Shown: positions 52,873 to 62,257, counted from the first letter of the stretch. The stretch is 64,000 nucleotides of DNA from CADEEN01 sp963740395 (GCA_963740395.1 CAVUEP010000013.1:11726-75725); one strand, 5' to 3'. The notes: generated from the sequence alone by a model not told the origin. A program made the numbers and translations.

Positions 52873-54939
52873 TTGCCGACGCTCTACCCGCACATGCTCG
52901 CCCCGCTCGATCTCGGCTTCACGACACTGGCCAATCGCGTGGTCATGGGCTCGATGCACACCGGCCTGGAAGACGGCCGCAAGCATTTCCCGGCGATGGC
53001 CGCGTTCTACGCCGAGCGCGCGCGCGGCGGCGTCGGGTTGATGGTCACAGGCGGTTTCGCGCCCAACATCGAGGGCTGGGCCAAACCCTTCGCCGGCACC
53101 CTGGCAACGCACGCCGCGTCGCGGCGGCACCGCCAGGTCACGGACGCCGTGCACGCCGAGGGCGGCAAGATCGCGCTGCAGATCCTGCACACGGGGCGCT
53201 ACGGCTATTCGCCGCTGTGCGTGGCGCCTTCGCGCATCCAGAGTCCGATCTCGCCGTTCACGCCGCGCGAACTGTCCGAGCGCGGCATCGAACGCCAGAT
53301 CCGCGCCTTCGTGCGTTGCGCTGTGCTGGCGCGCGAAGCGGGCTACGACGGCGTCGAGGTGATGGGCAGCGAGGGCTACTTCATCAATCAATTCCTGGTT
53401 TCGCACACCAACCACCGCAGCGACCGCTGGGGCGGCGACTACGAAAATCGCATGCGCCTGGCGGTCGAGATCGTGCGCCGCGTGCGCGAGGCGGTGGGGC
53501 CGGACTTCATCCTGATCTACCGCATCAGCCTGATCGACCTGATCCCCGACGGCAGCAGCTGGCCCGAAGTGGTGCAACTGGCCAAGGCCGTCACGGCCGC
53601 CGGCGCAACGATCCTCAACACCGGCATCGGCTGGCACGAGGCACGCATCCCGACCATCGCCACGTCGGTGCCGCGGGCAGCGTTCGCCTGGGTAACCAGG
53701 AAGCTGCGCGACGAATTGCGCGGCCAGGGCCTGACGATCCCGCTGGTCACGAGCAACCGCATCAACACGCCCGACGTTGCCGAGCAGGTGCTGGCCGACG
53801 GCAGCGCCGACCTGGTCAGCCTGGCGCGCCCCTTCCTGGCCGATCCGGACTTCGTCGCCAAAGCGGCTGCGGGCCGGGCGGACGAAATCAACACGTGCAT
53901 CGCCTGCAACCAGGCCTGCCTCGATCACACCTTCAAGAACCAGTTGGCGACCTGCCTGGTCAATCCGCGCGCCGGGCACGAAACCACGCTGCAGATCCGC
54001 GCTGCAGCACAGGCCAGGCGGATCGCCGTGGTCGGCGCGGGGCCAGCGGGACTGGCAGCGGCGACGACGCTGGCCGAACGCGGCCACGCCGTGACGCTGT
54101 ACGAGTCCGCGAGCGAAATCGGCGGCCAGTTCAATCTGGCCAAGCGGATACCGGGCAAGGAGGAATTCAACGAGACGCTGCGCTACTTTGCGCACCGGAT
54201 CGAGCGCAACGGCGTCGGACTGCAACTGAACATGCGCATCAACGCCGAGCGCTTGATTGCCGAAGGTTTCGACGAAGTCTGGCTCGCTACCGGCGTGAGC
54301 CCGCGCAACCCGCGCATTCCCGGGCAGGACACTCCGGGCGTGATCAGTTATGTCGATGCGATCCTGCGGCGCGAGCCCGTCGGCGCGCGCGTGCTGATCG
54401 TCGGTGCCGGCGGCATCGGTTTTGATGTCGCGGAGCTGCTGGTCCACGACAGTGCACACCCCTCGCCCTCGCTCGACCTGCCGTCTTGGTTGCGCGAGTG
54501 GGGCGTTGCCGATCCCGGCTGCGTGCGCGGCGGTGTCAGGCGCGCCGAGCCTGCTGCCGCGGCGCGACAAGTCACGCTGTTGCAGCGCAAGGCCGGCAAG
54601 CTCGGCGCCGGGCTGGGCAAGACCACGGGCTGGATCCACCGCAGCGCCCTGAAGATGAAGAACGTCGAAATGGTGGCCGGCGTCAACTACGAGCGCATCG
54701 GCCCGCATGAGGGCGGGCTGGGCTTGTTCGTCACTTTCGGCACCCAGAAGCGCGACGGCCGTGTCATCGCCTGCGACAACATCGTCCTGTGCGCCGGACA
54801 GGAGCCACTGCGCGAGCTGCAATCCCCCTTGGAAGCAGCCGGCGTCAAGGTGCGCCTGATCGGTGGCGCCTTCGAGGCGGGTGAGCTCGATGCCAAACGC
54901 GCCATCGACCAGGGCACGCGCCTGGCAGCCGCGCTCTAG
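52873..54939 (+). CDS. fadH: NADPH-dependent 2,4-dienoyl-CoA reductase-like flavoenzyme (FadH/OYE family)
   Basis: A 688-residue protein from a TTG at 52873. Residues 1-350 form an Old Yellow Enzyme barrel (LDLGFTTLANRVVMGSMHTG, ILHTGRYGYSP, NQFLVSHTNHRSDRWGGDYE). A 4Fe-4S motif follows (CIACNQACLDHTFKNQLATC), then FAD/NAD-binding domains (RIAVVGAGPAGLAAATTLAE; RVLIVGAGGIGFDVAELL). This is the layout of DCR, which reduces 2,4-dienoyl-CoA in unsaturated fatty-acid beta-oxidation. Related enzymes act on other enoates, so the substrate is probable rather than certain. Divergent from the small 52522 gene. Confidence 0.88.
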   Translation: MPTLYPHMLAPLDLGFTTLANRVVMGSMHTGLEDGRKHFPAMAAFYAERARGGVGLMVTGGFAPNIEGWAKPFAGTLATHAASRRHRQVTDAVHAEGGKIALQILHTGRYGYSPLCVAPSRIQSPISPFTPRELSERGIERQIRAFVRCAVLAREAGYDGVEVMGSEGYFINQFLVSHTNHRSDRWGGDYENRMRLAVEIVRRVREAVGPDFILIYRISLIDLIPDGSSWPEVVQLAKAVTAAGATILNTGIGWHEARIPTIATSVPRAAFAWVTRKLRDELRGQGLTIPLVTSNRINTPDVAEQVLADGSADLVSLARPFLADPDFVAKAAAGRADEINTCIACNQACLDHTFKNQLATCLVNPRAGHETTLQIRAAAQARRIAVVGAGPAGLAAATTLAERGHAVTLYESASEIGGQFNLAKRIPGKEEFNETLRYFAHRIERNGVGLQLNMRINAERLIAEGFDEVWLATGVSPRNPRIPGQDTPGVISYVDAILRREPVGARVLIVGAGGIGFDVAELLVHDSAHPSPSLDLPSWLREWGVADPGCVRGGVRRAEPAAAARQVTLLQRKAGKLGAGLGKTTGWIHRSALKMKNVEMVAGVNYERIGPHEGGLGLFVTFGTQKRDGRVIACDNIVLCAGQEPLRELQSPLEAAGVKVRLIGGAFEAGELDAKRAIDQGTRLAAAL

Positions 54940-54940
54940 A

Positions 54941-55183
54941 TCAGCGCTCGTCGAGAGGCGTTGGCACGGTCACCTCTTCCGGCCAATCGGACTCACTGAC
55001 CTGCAGCCCATGGTGCAGCTCGTAGCTCGATTCATGGAAGCCGCCCGCGCGCGCCTTCGCCTCGTCGTCGTGGTCGACGCCCTGCGCGTCGGCAGTCGCG
55101 GTCGCGTCAGGCTCTGTCGTCGGTGCGCCGGCGGGGGCCGTCGGTGGCCGCGGATTGTGCCCATGCGGGCGCGTTGAAGGCAT
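54941..55183 (-). CDS. Small acidic protein, function unknown
   Basis: An 80-residue protein from the ATG at 55183; an earlier start gives an unlikely basic extension. A Pro/Thr/Ala/Asp-rich N-terminal part is followed by a well-formed C-terminus ARAGGFHESSYELHHGLQVS and ESDWPEEVTVPTPLDER. The C-terminal motif is one I associate with small proteins in Burkholderiales, of unknown role. Convergent with the flavoenzyme gene, one base apart at the stops. Confidence 0.6.
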   Translation of the reverse strand: MPSTRPHGHNPRPPTAPAGAPTTEPDATATADAQGVDHDDEAKARAGGFHESSYELHHGLQVSESDWPEEVTVPTPLDER

Positions 55184-55449
55184 GCGCGCGCAGAACCGGT
55201 GCTGTCGTCGTATCCACATGACGCGACTATCGATCACTTGCGCGCCTCGGTCTATCCATGAGCCAGGGTTGTCCCTGCGAATTAGGGGGTGATCGCGCGC
55301 CAAACTCAAGCCCGCATCGCCCGCATGGCCAAAGTCACATCACTGTTGGCGTTGCGCGAACTGGCCCGGTCTTGCCTGTCTTATCGACGCGATAGATCGA
55401 TGCACCTGCCGATAGTCTTAGCATCACTTTGCAACACCTTGCGACAACC

Positions 55450-55782
55450 ATGCCCGCCTACCCCTACACCGACCTTGACGCCAATCGCAGCCCGGCCGAG
55501 CCCTTCGAGTGGGAAGAGCTGCCGTCCTTGGCCAACGTGGTGCTGCGCCGCCATGTGCCCAACGGCTCCTACACGCTGGCCGCCGAGTTGGTGGCCGAAG
55601 CGCGCACACGTCTGCGCAGCGAGCCGACATTCGGGCCGGTATGGGTCGAGACCAAACCGGCCGACCTCGACCCCTTGATGCCATCAGAGCCACTGCGGGA
55701 GACCGTGGTCGGCGGCCTGGACAGCCGCGAAATCATCGAGCCGGACGTGTTCCGCCACTTCTTCGGCGCCCACGCGCGTTGA
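55450..55782 (+). CDS. Small protein of unknown function next to gyrB
   Basis: A 110-residue protein from the ATG at 55450 (MPAYPYTDLDANRSPAEPFE). It is acidic with aromatic residues, and the C-terminus is VVGGLDSREIIEPDVFRHFF. No signal peptide or helix. Convergent with gyrB, 4 bp between stops. No family recognised. The 266 bp upstream hold no other gene; TATCGACGCGATAGATCGAT at 55382-55401 contains a short dyad of unknown meaning. Confidence 0.6.
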   Translation: MPAYPYTDLDANRSPAEPFEWEELPSLANVVLRRHVPNGSYTLAAELVAEARTRLRSEPTFGPVWVETKPADLDPLMPSEPLRETVVGGLDSREIIEPDVFRHFFGAHAR

Positions 55783-55786
55783 CGCC

Positions 55787-58285
55787 TCAGGCGTCGATAT
55801 TGGCCGCCCTGAGGGCGTTGCTCTCGATGAAGTCGCGACGCGGCTCCACCTCGTCGCCCATCAACGTCGTGAACACGCGGTCGGCTTCGATGGCATCGTC
55901 GATCTGCACCCTGAGCAGGCGGCGCACCGTCGGGTCCATCGTCGTTTCCCACAACTGTCCCGGGTTCATCTCGCCCAGCCCCTTGTAGCGCTGGCGGCCG
56001 ACGGCACCTTCGGCCTGCCCCATCAACCAGGCCATCGCGGCGCGGAAGTCGGCGACCTTCAACTCCTTCTGTCGCTCGCCCTCGCCCCGGCGCACCAGCG
56101 CGTCGGTGCCGAGCAGGCCCTTGAAGGTCAGGCCGGCGCGCGACAGCGCTTCATAGTCGGCGCCGTGGACGAAGTCGGGCGTGATCACGCTCGCTTTCAC
56201 ATTGCCATGGTGGCGGCGGCTGACGCGCAGCACGTGACGGTCGCCACGCGCGTCGTACTCTGCCGCGACTTCGGCGTCATGCAGCGCACCCTGCAGTGCC
56301 GTCGCGCTCGCCTGCGCATCGGCCAGCGTGTCGAGGTTGAGCGAGAGGCCGTCCGCCATCGCTCTCAGCGCCTCGACGTCCATCCAGTTGGCCAGGCGCA
56401 CGATCACGTTGTTGGCCAACACATACTGCCGCGCGAGTTCCTCGAGGGCCGGGCCCGTGATCTCGGGTTTGGACTCGCCAGGCAGTACCGAAGCACCATC
56501 CAGCGCCACACGCAGCAGATAGGCGTCGAGTTCCTGCCCGTCCTTCAAGTACTGCTCGGCCTTGCCATGCTTGACCTTGTACAGCGGCGGCTGCGCGATG
56601 TAGATGTGGCCGCGCTCGACCAGTTCGAGCATCTGGCGGTAGAAGAAGGTCAGCAACAGGGTGCGTATGTGCGCGCCGTCCACGTCGGCGTCGGTCATGA
56701 TGATGATGCGGTGGTAGCGCAGCTTGTCGGGGTTGAAGTCGTCGCCCCCCATGCCCTTGCCGATGCCGGTGCCCAGCGCCGTGATCAGGGTCAGGATCTC
56801 GTTGCTGGTCAGCAGCTTTTCGTAGCGTGCGCGCTCCACGTTCAGGATCTTGCCGCGCAGCGGCAGGATCGCCTGGAACTTGCGGTCACGCCCCTGCTTG
56901 GCCGAGCCTCCGGCGGAGTCGCCCTCGACAATGTAGATCTCGCACAGCGCCGGATCCTTCTCCTGGCAGTCGGCGAGCTTGCCGGGCAGCCCCATGCCGT
57001 CGAGCACCCCCTTTCGGCGGGTCATTTCGCGCGCCTTGCGAGCAGCCTCGCGCGCTCGCGCGGCGTCGACGATCTTGCCGCAGATGATCTTGGCATCGAT
57101 CGGGTTCTCGAGCAGGTAGTCGGTGAGCGCCTTGCTGACCACGTCTTCGACCGGACCTCGCACCTCACTGGAGACGAGCTTGTCCTTGGTCTGGCTGCTG
57201 AACTTGGGCTCCGGCACCTTGACCGAGAGCACGCAGCACAGGCCTTCGCGCATGTCGTCACCCGTGATCTCGACCTTGGCCTTCTTGGCCAGTTCGTTGT
57301 CGTCGATGTACTTGTTGATCACGCGCGTCATGCCCGCTCGCAGGCCCGTCAGGTGGGTGCCACCATCGCGCTGCGGAATGTTGTTGGTGAAGCAGAGCAC
57401 GTTCTCGCTGTAGCCGTCATTCCACTGCATCGCCACATCGGTGGTGATGGTCGTGCCCTGCTCACTGACTTTCTCGCCAATGGCGCCGAAGATGGTCGGG
57501 TGCAGCACCTTCTTGCCGGTGTTGATGAACTCGACGAAGCCCTTGACGCCGCCGGCAAACGCAAAAGTGTCTTCCTTGTTGTTGCGCTCGTCGACCAAGC
57601 GAATCTTGACGCCGTTGTTCAGGAAGCTCAGCTCACGCAGCTTCTTGGCAATGATGTCGTAGTGGAAATCGATGTTCGAAAAAATCTCCGTGTCCGGCAG
57701 GAAGTGCACCTCGGTGCCGCGGCGCTCGGTCTCGCCCGTGATCTTCATCGGACTGACCTCGATGCCACCACGCTGCTCGAGCACGCGATCCTGCGGAATT
57801 CCCTGGCGAAACTCCATGTAGTGAACCTTGCCGTCGCGACGCACGGTCAGGCGCAACCACTTGGACAGCCCGTTGACGCAACTCACACCGACGCCGTGCA
57901 GTCCACCCGAGACCTTGTAGCTGTTCTGGTTGAACTTGCCGCCCGCGTGCAACTCCGTCAATGCAATCTCGGCCGCGCTGCGCCTGGGCTCGTGTTTGTC
58001 GTCCATCTTCACGCCGGTGGGGATGCCGCGGCCGTTGTCGGTGACGCTGATCGAGTTGTCGGTGTGGATCGTGACGACGATGTCGTCGCAATGGCCAGCG
58101 AGTGATTCATCGATCGAGTTGTCGACGACCTCGAACACCAGGTGGTGCAGGCCCGTGCCGTCAGAGGTGTCGCCTATGTACATGCCCGGGCGCTTGCGCA
58201 CCGCTTCAAGGCCTTCCAGGATCTGGATCGAGCCCTCGCCGTAGGCGTCGGAATGTTGTTGCGGGGTCGGTTGGGTTTCGCTCAT
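55787..58285 (-). CDS. gyrB: DNA gyrase subunit B
   Basis: An 832-residue ATPase subunit of DNA gyrase, which introduces negative supercoils. It has the GHKL ATPase N-terminus (YIGDTSDGTGLHHLVFEVVD, GRGIPTG, GGLHGVGVSCVN), the transducer region, the Toprim motifs (EIYIVEGDSAGGSAKQGRDR, ITDADVDGAHIRTLLLTFFY) and a C-terminal GRQRYKGLGEMNPGQLWET. A long insert (about residues 560-740) is typical of proteobacterial GyrB. Start ATG 58285. It follows dnaN in the standard dnaA-dnaN-gyrB order. Confidence 0.98.
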   Translation of the reverse strand: MSETQPTPQQHSDAYGEGSIQILEGLEAVRKRPGMYIGDTSDGTGLHHLVFEVVDNSIDESLAGHCDDIVVTIHTDNSISVTDNGRGIPTGVKMDDKHEPRRSAAEIALTELHAGGKFNQNSYKVSGGLHGVGVSCVNGLSKWLRLTVRRDGKVHYMEFRQGIPQDRVLEQRGGIEVSPMKITGETERRGTEVHFLPDTEIFSNIDFHYDIIAKKLRELSFLNNGVKIRLVDERNNKEDTFAFAGGVKGFVEFINTGKKVLHPTIFGAIGEKVSEQGTTITTDVAMQWNDGYSENVLCFTNNIPQRDGGTHLTGLRAGMTRVINKYIDDNELAKKAKVEITGDDMREGLCCVLSVKVPEPKFSSQTKDKLVSSEVRGPVEDVVSKALTDYLLENPIDAKIICGKIVDAARAREAARKAREMTRRKGVLDGMGLPGKLADCQEKDPALCEIYIVEGDSAGGSAKQGRDRKFQAILPLRGKILNVERARYEKLLTSNEILTLITALGTGIGKGMGGDDFNPDKLRYHRIIIMTDADVDGAHIRTLLLTFFYRQMLELVERGHIYIAQPPLYKVKHGKAEQYLKDGQELDAYLLRVALDGASVLPGESKPEITGPALEELARQYVLANNVIVRLANWMDVEALRAMADGLSLNLDTLADAQASATALQGALHDAEVAAEYDARGDRHVLRVSRRHHGNVKASVITPDFVHGADYEALSRAGLTFKGLLGTDALVRRGEGERQKELKVADFRAAMAWLMGQAEGAVGRQRYKGLGEMNPGQLWETTMDPTVRRLLRVQIDDAIEADRVFTTLMGDEVEPRRDFIESNALRAANIDA

Positions 58286-58317
58286 CTCTCGCTTCGTTGC
58301 TTCTCAGAAAAGCCGAA

Positions 58318-58334
58318 GCGGGCGTAACGCCCGC
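58318..58334 (-). terminator. Hairpin between dnaN and gyrB
   Basis: GCGGGCG-TAA-CGCCCGC is a perfect 7-bp stem. On the minus strand it is followed by TTCGGCTTTTCTGAG, a weak T-run, so it could terminate or attenuate transcription leaving dnaN toward gyrB. Confidence 0.55.
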
Positions 58335-58361
58335 TCGGGTGTCAGGGTCGTCGGCTGCGCG

Positions 58362-59471
58362 CTAGATGCGCATCGGCATCACCACGTACTTGAATCCCGG
58401 CTGTTCCGGCAAGGTAAACAAGGCGCTCGAACTGGTGTCCTGCAATTCGAGCTTGACCATCTCGACGCTGGTGTTGGTCAATGCGTCGATCAGGTAGGTG
58501 ACGTTGAAGCCAATCTCGATGGCATCACCCGCGTAGTCGATTTCGAGCTCTTCCTTGGCCTCTTCCTGCTCTGCGTTGGAAGAGGAAATGCGCAAGGTGC
58601 CCGGCTCGATATTCACCCGCACCGCCTTGAATTTCTCGCTGGTCATGATCGCCGCCCGTTGCAGGCTCGACAGCAGCGGCGCCCTTCCCAGGGTCACTGC
58701 GTTCTTGTGGTTCTTCGGTACCACGCGGTTGTAGTCCGGGAACTTGCCTTCCACCAGTTTGGTCACGAACTCCATTCCCGAGAACACGAACTTGGCCTGG
58801 TTGCCGGCAAAGCGCATCTCGATCGACGTGTCTTCGTCCTTCAACAAGCGCTGCAACTCGAGTACGGTCTTGCGCGGCAGGATCACCTCCTGCTTGGGCA
58901 TGTCGACCTCGAGCGTGGCCTGGGCCAGCGCCAGACGGTGCCCATCCGTGGCCACCAAGGTCAGCAGCTTGCCTTCGGCAACGAAGAGGATGCCATTGAG
59001 GTAGTAGCGGATATCGTGGACCGCCATCGCGAAGTGCACCTGATTGATCAGGGCTCGAAGCGTCTTCTGCGGCACCGAAAAGGCCTGGCCGAAGTCGACC
59101 GCTTCGTTCACCAGTGGAAAGTCCTCGGAGGGCAACGTCTGCAACGTGAATCGGCTCTTGCCGCCCTGCAAGGTCAGCTTGCTCTGGCTGGACGAGCTCA
59201 GCGTCACGACCTGGTCCGCGGGCAGGGTGCGCAGGATGTCGATCAGCTTTCTCGCTCCCACGGTCGTCGTGAAGTTCCCGCCGTCGCCCCCGAGATCGGC
59301 CTTCGTCCGCACCTGGATTTCTAGGTCACTGGTGGTGAACTCCAATTCGCCGGCGTTCTTGCGCAGCAGCACATTGGCCAGGATCGGCAAGGTGTGCCTG
59401 CGCTCGACGATGCCGGCCACGGCCTGTAAGGCGCCGAGCAGTTTCTCTTGGGCTGCTTTGAGCACGATCAT
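58362..59471 (-). CDS. dnaN: DNA polymerase III beta subunit (sliding clamp)
   Basis: A 369-residue clamp of three repeated domains, from MIVLKAAQEKLLGALQAVAG to EQPGFKYVVMPMRI. The highly conserved C-terminal end (KYVVMPMR) and VATDGHRLALAQ are present. Start ATG 59471 with AGAGGAAG upstream. It tethers polymerase III and also ImuB/DnaE2, whose genes lie in this window, to DNA. Confidence 0.98.
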   Translation of the reverse strand: MIVLKAAQEKLLGALQAVAGIVERRHTLPILANVLLRKNAGELEFTTSDLEIQVRTKADLGGDGGNFTTTVGARKLIDILRTLPADQVVTLSSSSQSKLTLQGGKSRFTLQTLPSEDFPLVNEAVDFGQAFSVPQKTLRALINQVHFAMAVHDIRYYLNGILFVAEGKLLTLVATDGHRLALAQATLEVDMPKQEVILPRKTVLELQRLLKDEDTSIEMRFAGNQAKFVFSGMEFVTKLVEGKFPDYNRVVPKNHKNAVTLGRAPLLSSLQRAAIMTSEKFKAVRVNIEPGTLRISSSNAEQEEAKEELEIDYAGDAIEIGFNVTYLIDALTNTSVEMVKLELQDTSSSALFTLPEQPGFKYVVMPMRI

Positions 59472-59714
59472 GTTGTCTTCCTCTTTGGTTCCTGATCTTC
59501 TTGGTAGTGCTAGTAGAGGCCCACCAAATCTGTGGAGAAGGCCATTTTCACCTGTTCCATCAACGGCTTAGGTACCGATGAACCCTGTGCGCGGCAACCT
59601 CTGAAGGGATCTGACTCGCTGACAACAACTCCGCCGGTTTGCGTTGGCCTGTGGACGAAGGTGCAGTTGTGCCAGAGTTGTCCCCACGGTTGCGAGTTGA
59701 CGGCGCGGCAACGC
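59472..59714. other. dnaA-dnaN intergenic region with degenerate DnaA boxes
   Basis: 243 bp without a gene. It contains TGTGGAGAA (59531-59539, one mismatch to TGTGGATAA), TGTGGACGA (59650) and TTGTCCCCA (59678), looser DnaA-box-like words. It could be part of the origin or hold the dnaN promoter. Confidence 0.5.
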
Positions 59715-61106
59715 TCAGCCCTTCAGCGTTTGCTCAAGGACATGCAATTGCTGATTGAGCTCAGTGTTCTTCTGTCGTTCGCCACCGATCTTGCGTACCG
59801 CATGCAGGACCGTCGTGTGATCGCGGCCACCAAAGTTGTCGCCGATCTCGGGCAAGCTCTTCTGCGTCATCTCCTTGGCCAGATACATCGCGATCTGGCG
59901 TGGTCTGGCGATGCTGGCCGGGCGCTTCTTGCTGTACATGTCGGCGACCTTGATCTTGTAGAAATCTGCGACTGTTCTCTGGATGTTCTCGATCGAGACC
60001 TGTCGGTTCTGGATTGACAACAGATCCTTCAGCGCCTCACGCGCCAAGGCGATATTGATTTCCTTTTGTGAAAAGCGCGAGTAGGCAAGCACCTTGCGCA
60101 GCGCGCCTTCGAGTTCGCGCACATTGGCGCGCACGTTCTTGGCAACGAAGAAGGCCACGTCCTCTGGCATGGGTGAGCCTTCCGCGTCCGACTTGCGAAT
60201 CAGGATCGCGACGCGCATTTCCAGCTCTGGCGGCTCGATCGCCACCGTGAGGCCGGCGTCGAAGCGGCTGGTCAGGCGTTCGTCGATGTTGACGAGCCCC
60301 TTGGGGTAGGTGTCGCTGGTCATGATGATGTGCGCACGCTTGGCCACAAGCGCCTCGAAGGCGTTGAAGAACTCCTCCTGTGTGCGCTCCTTGCCGGCAA
60401 AGAACTGCACATCGTCGATCAACAGCAGGTCCAGGGAGTGGTACTTGGCCTTCAATTCGTCGAAGGTCTTGCGCTGATAGTTCTTGACAACGTCGCTGAT
60501 GAATTGCTCTGCGTGCAAATAGAGCACCCGCGCGTTGGGCCGGTCGGCAAGCAGCGCGTTGCCGACCGCATGGATCAGATGCGTCTTGCCCAGGCCGACG
60601 CCGCCGTAGATGAACAGCGGGTTGTACATCTGACCCGGCGCGCCAGCCACATGCAAGGCGGCGGTGCGCGCCATCTGGTTGGCGCGTCCCGGGACGAGCG
60701 TGTCGAAGGTCAGGGAAGGGTTCAGCCGGTGCTGCGGCAATGCCGCCGGCTGGGTTCGCGCCGCGGCCACGCCGACGTGGTTCACGACATGGCCGTTCAA
60801 GCCCAGCGCAGAGACACTTGGCGCCAAGCTCGGCGTCGACTCGCGTGGTGCAAGTTGCAGGTCAAGCCTGACGGGTTTGCCGGCCAATGAACTCAAGACG
60901 CCTTCGATTCGCGCCGCGTACTGCGAGCGAATCCAGTCGAGCTTGAAGCGGTTGGGCACACGCAACGACACAACCGTGGATCCGGACGCATCGGGGGCCC
61001 CAATGACCTCGGCAGGCGGCAGGGGCCGGATCCAGGTGTTGAATTGTTGTTCGGGCAGTTCGGCGGCCAACTGCGTGCGGCCGCGCTGCCAGAGGTCATC
61101 GCTCAT
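59715..61106 (-). CDS. dnaA: Chromosomal replication initiator protein DnaA
   Basis: A 463-residue initiator. It has N-terminal domain I (LWQRGRTQLAAELPEQQFNT), a variable linker (about residues 90-135), the AAA+ domain with Walker A YGGVGLGKTHLIHAVGN and Walker B LLLIDDVQFFAGKERTQEEF, and the DNA-binding domain IV with GGRDHTTVLHAVRKI. ATG at 61106 is chosen over a TTG three codons upstream. Read away from rpmH, with a DnaA box over its promoter, implying autoregulation. Confidence 0.98.
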   Translation of the reverse strand: MSDDLWQRGRTQLAAELPEQQFNTWIRPLPPAEVIGAPDASGSTVVSLRVPNRFKLDWIRSQYAARIEGVLSSLAGKPVRLDLQLAPRESTPSLAPSVSALGLNGHVVNHVGVAAARTQPAALPQHRLNPSLTFDTLVPGRANQMARTAALHVAGAPGQMYNPLFIYGGVGLGKTHLIHAVGNALLADRPNARVLYLHAEQFISDVVKNYQRKTFDELKAKYHSLDLLLIDDVQFFAGKERTQEEFFNAFEALVAKRAHIIMTSDTYPKGLVNIDERLTSRFDAGLTVAIEPPELEMRVAILIRKSDAEGSPMPEDVAFFVAKNVRANVRELEGALRKVLAYSRFSQKEINIALAREALKDLLSIQNRQVSIENIQRTVADFYKIKVADMYSKKRPASIARPRQIAMYLAKEMTQKSLPEIGDNFGGRDHTTVLHAVRKIGGERQKNTELNQQLHVLEQTLKG

Positions 61107-61194
61107 TGTGGACAAGTTCTTGTAGAGCGGTCGGATTGTAGACCACTGCGGTTCGGCCAGACGCGGTTATCCACAGTTCCTGTCCTGGCGTCAA
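61107..61194 (-). promoter_or_regulatory. dnaA promoter with DnaA boxes, probable oriC portion
   Basis: TTATCCACA (61167-61175) is a perfect DnaA box; TGTGGACAA (61107-61115) has one mismatch. On the minus strand TTGACG (61194-61189), 17 bp, and GATAAC (61171-61166) form a plausible sigma-70 promoter whose -10 overlaps the perfect box. That gives a direct basis for DnaA autorepression. The rpmH-dnaA gap is a common oriC position. Confidence 0.65.
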
Positions 61195-61229
61195 GCCCCG
61201 CCCACGCCCAGTCTTTGTGAGGCAAGTCG

Positions 61230-61258
61230 TTGACCGGCAACGACATTTTTGCTGTAAT
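61230..61258 (+). promoter_or_regulatory. rpmH promoter
   Basis: TTGACC (61230-61235), 17-bp spacer, TGTAAT (61253-61258) form a good sigma-70 promoter about 45 bp upstream of the rpmH start and facing away from dnaA. Confidence 0.7.
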
Positions 61259-61303
61259 CACGGGTTTCCCTGATTCTCGCCCTCTTACTGCCCAGGCCCA
61301 GCC

Positions 61304-61438
61304 ATGAAACGAACGTACCAAGCCTCCAAGACCCGCCGCGCCCGCACCCATGGCTTCTTGGTGCGCATGAAGACCCGCGGCGGCCGCGCGATCATCGCCG
61401 CACGTCGCGCCAAGGGCCGTAAACGTCTGGCCGTCTAG
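61304..61438 (+). CDS. rpmH: 50S ribosomal protein L34
   Basis: A 44-residue basic protein, MKRTYQASKTRRARTHGFLV then RMKTRGGRAIIAARRAKGRK and RLAV. It is a complete L34 of exactly the usual length and is too short for the ORF lists. It opens the rpmH-rnpA-yidD-yidC cluster. Confidence 0.98.
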   Translation: MKRTYQASKTRRARTHGFLVRMKTRGGRAIIAARRAKGRKRLAV

Positions 61439-61478
61439 GTCGGCCGCACTGGCTCGCTCGCCCTGCGCACCGAGCCCG

Positions 61479-61979
61479 ATGGCCTGCCACGCGCAGGGGG
61501 CAGCCGAAAGCCGGCGCCCCTCACCAGTCGCATGGCGAACCTTGAAGACCGCGGACTTCGCGGCGGCGCTAACCACCCCGGCAATGGCCAAGAGCCCTCA
61601 CTTTGCGCTGCACCACATCGCGGCAAGCCCGGCGTCGGCTGCGTGGCTACCACGTCGCGCAGTTGCTCCGGAGATATCAACAGCGCAGGCACCAAAGCGG
61701 GACGCTGCTGTGGATAACATCGAGTCGACCCTGCAGTGGTGGCTGGGTCTCGTGGTCCCCAAACGCTATGCGCGGCATGCGGTGACGCGCAACCTGATCA
61801 AGCGCCAAATGCGTGTGCAGGCCGCTGAGAACCAACATCGGCTCCGCGCCGGGCAGTGGCTGATCCGCTTGCGGGCACCCGTCGACGCCCGGCTGTTCAC
61901 GAGCGCGGCGTCGGAGCAATTGCAAATAGCTATGCGCACCGAGCTAACGCAGGTGTTCGAAAGAGCGGCGCGCGCATGA
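61479..61979 (+). CDS. rnpA: Ribonuclease P protein component
   Basis: Up to 166 residues from the ATG at 61479; the family is usually about 110-140, so a later start is possible (LKTADFAAALTT begins with a TTG). It has SPHFALHHIA near residue 40, LGLVVPKRYARHAVTRNLIK near 88 (the conserved RNR-type motif, here RNLIKR) and QWLIRLRAPV. It binds the RNase P RNA to mature tRNA 5' ends. The stop overlaps yidD by four bases. A perfect DnaA box (61709) lies inside. Confidence 0.9.
   Translation: MACHAQGAAESRRPSPVAWRTLKTADFAAALTTPAMAKSPHFALHHIAASPASAAWLPRRAVAPEISTAQAPKRDAAVDNIESTLQWWLGLVVPKRYARHAVTRNLIKRQMRVQAAENQHRLRAGQWLIRLRAPVDARLFTSAASEQLQIAMRTELTQVFERAARA
61709..61717 (-). promoter_or_regulatory. 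Perfect DnaA box inside rnpA
   Basis: TGTGGATAA is the exact complement of TTATCCACA. As a single 9-mer in coding sequence it may be chance, but its place 600 bp from dnaA fits a titration or origin-associated site. Confidence 0.5.
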
Positions 61980-62257
61980 GCGCCAGGCAGGCCTTGCGAC
62001 TGTGGCCGCGGCGTGCGCTGGCGCTGCCGGTGCGCGCCTATCGGTTCTTTCTCAGCCCCTGGCTGGGCAGCTCCTGCCGATTCGAGCCGACATGCTCGCG
62101 CTACGCGCTCGACGCACTCGAGCAGCGTGGTGCCGTGGCAGGCAGCTACCTCGCCGCGCGGCGCATCATGCGCTGCCATCCCTGGTGTGACGGCGGCCTG
62201 GATCCGGTGCCGCAGGCCAAGCCCGCAACGAACCCTTTGATCAAGAGCCGTACATGA
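61976..62257 (+). CDS. yidD: Membrane-protein insertion efficiency factor YidD
   Basis: A 93-residue protein, start ATG 61976 overlapping the rnpA stop. It has the family motif YRFFLSPWLGSSCRFEPTCS then RYALDALEQRGAVAGSYLAA and RRIMRCHPWCDGGLDPVP with the conserved Cys residues. It assists YidC in inserting inner-membrane proteins; the two genes overlap by four bases. Confidence 0.95.
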   Translation: MSARQALRLWPRRALALPVRAYRFFLSPWLGSSCRFEPTCSRYALDALEQRGAVAGSYLAARRIMRCHPWCDGGLDPVPQAKPATNPLIKSRT

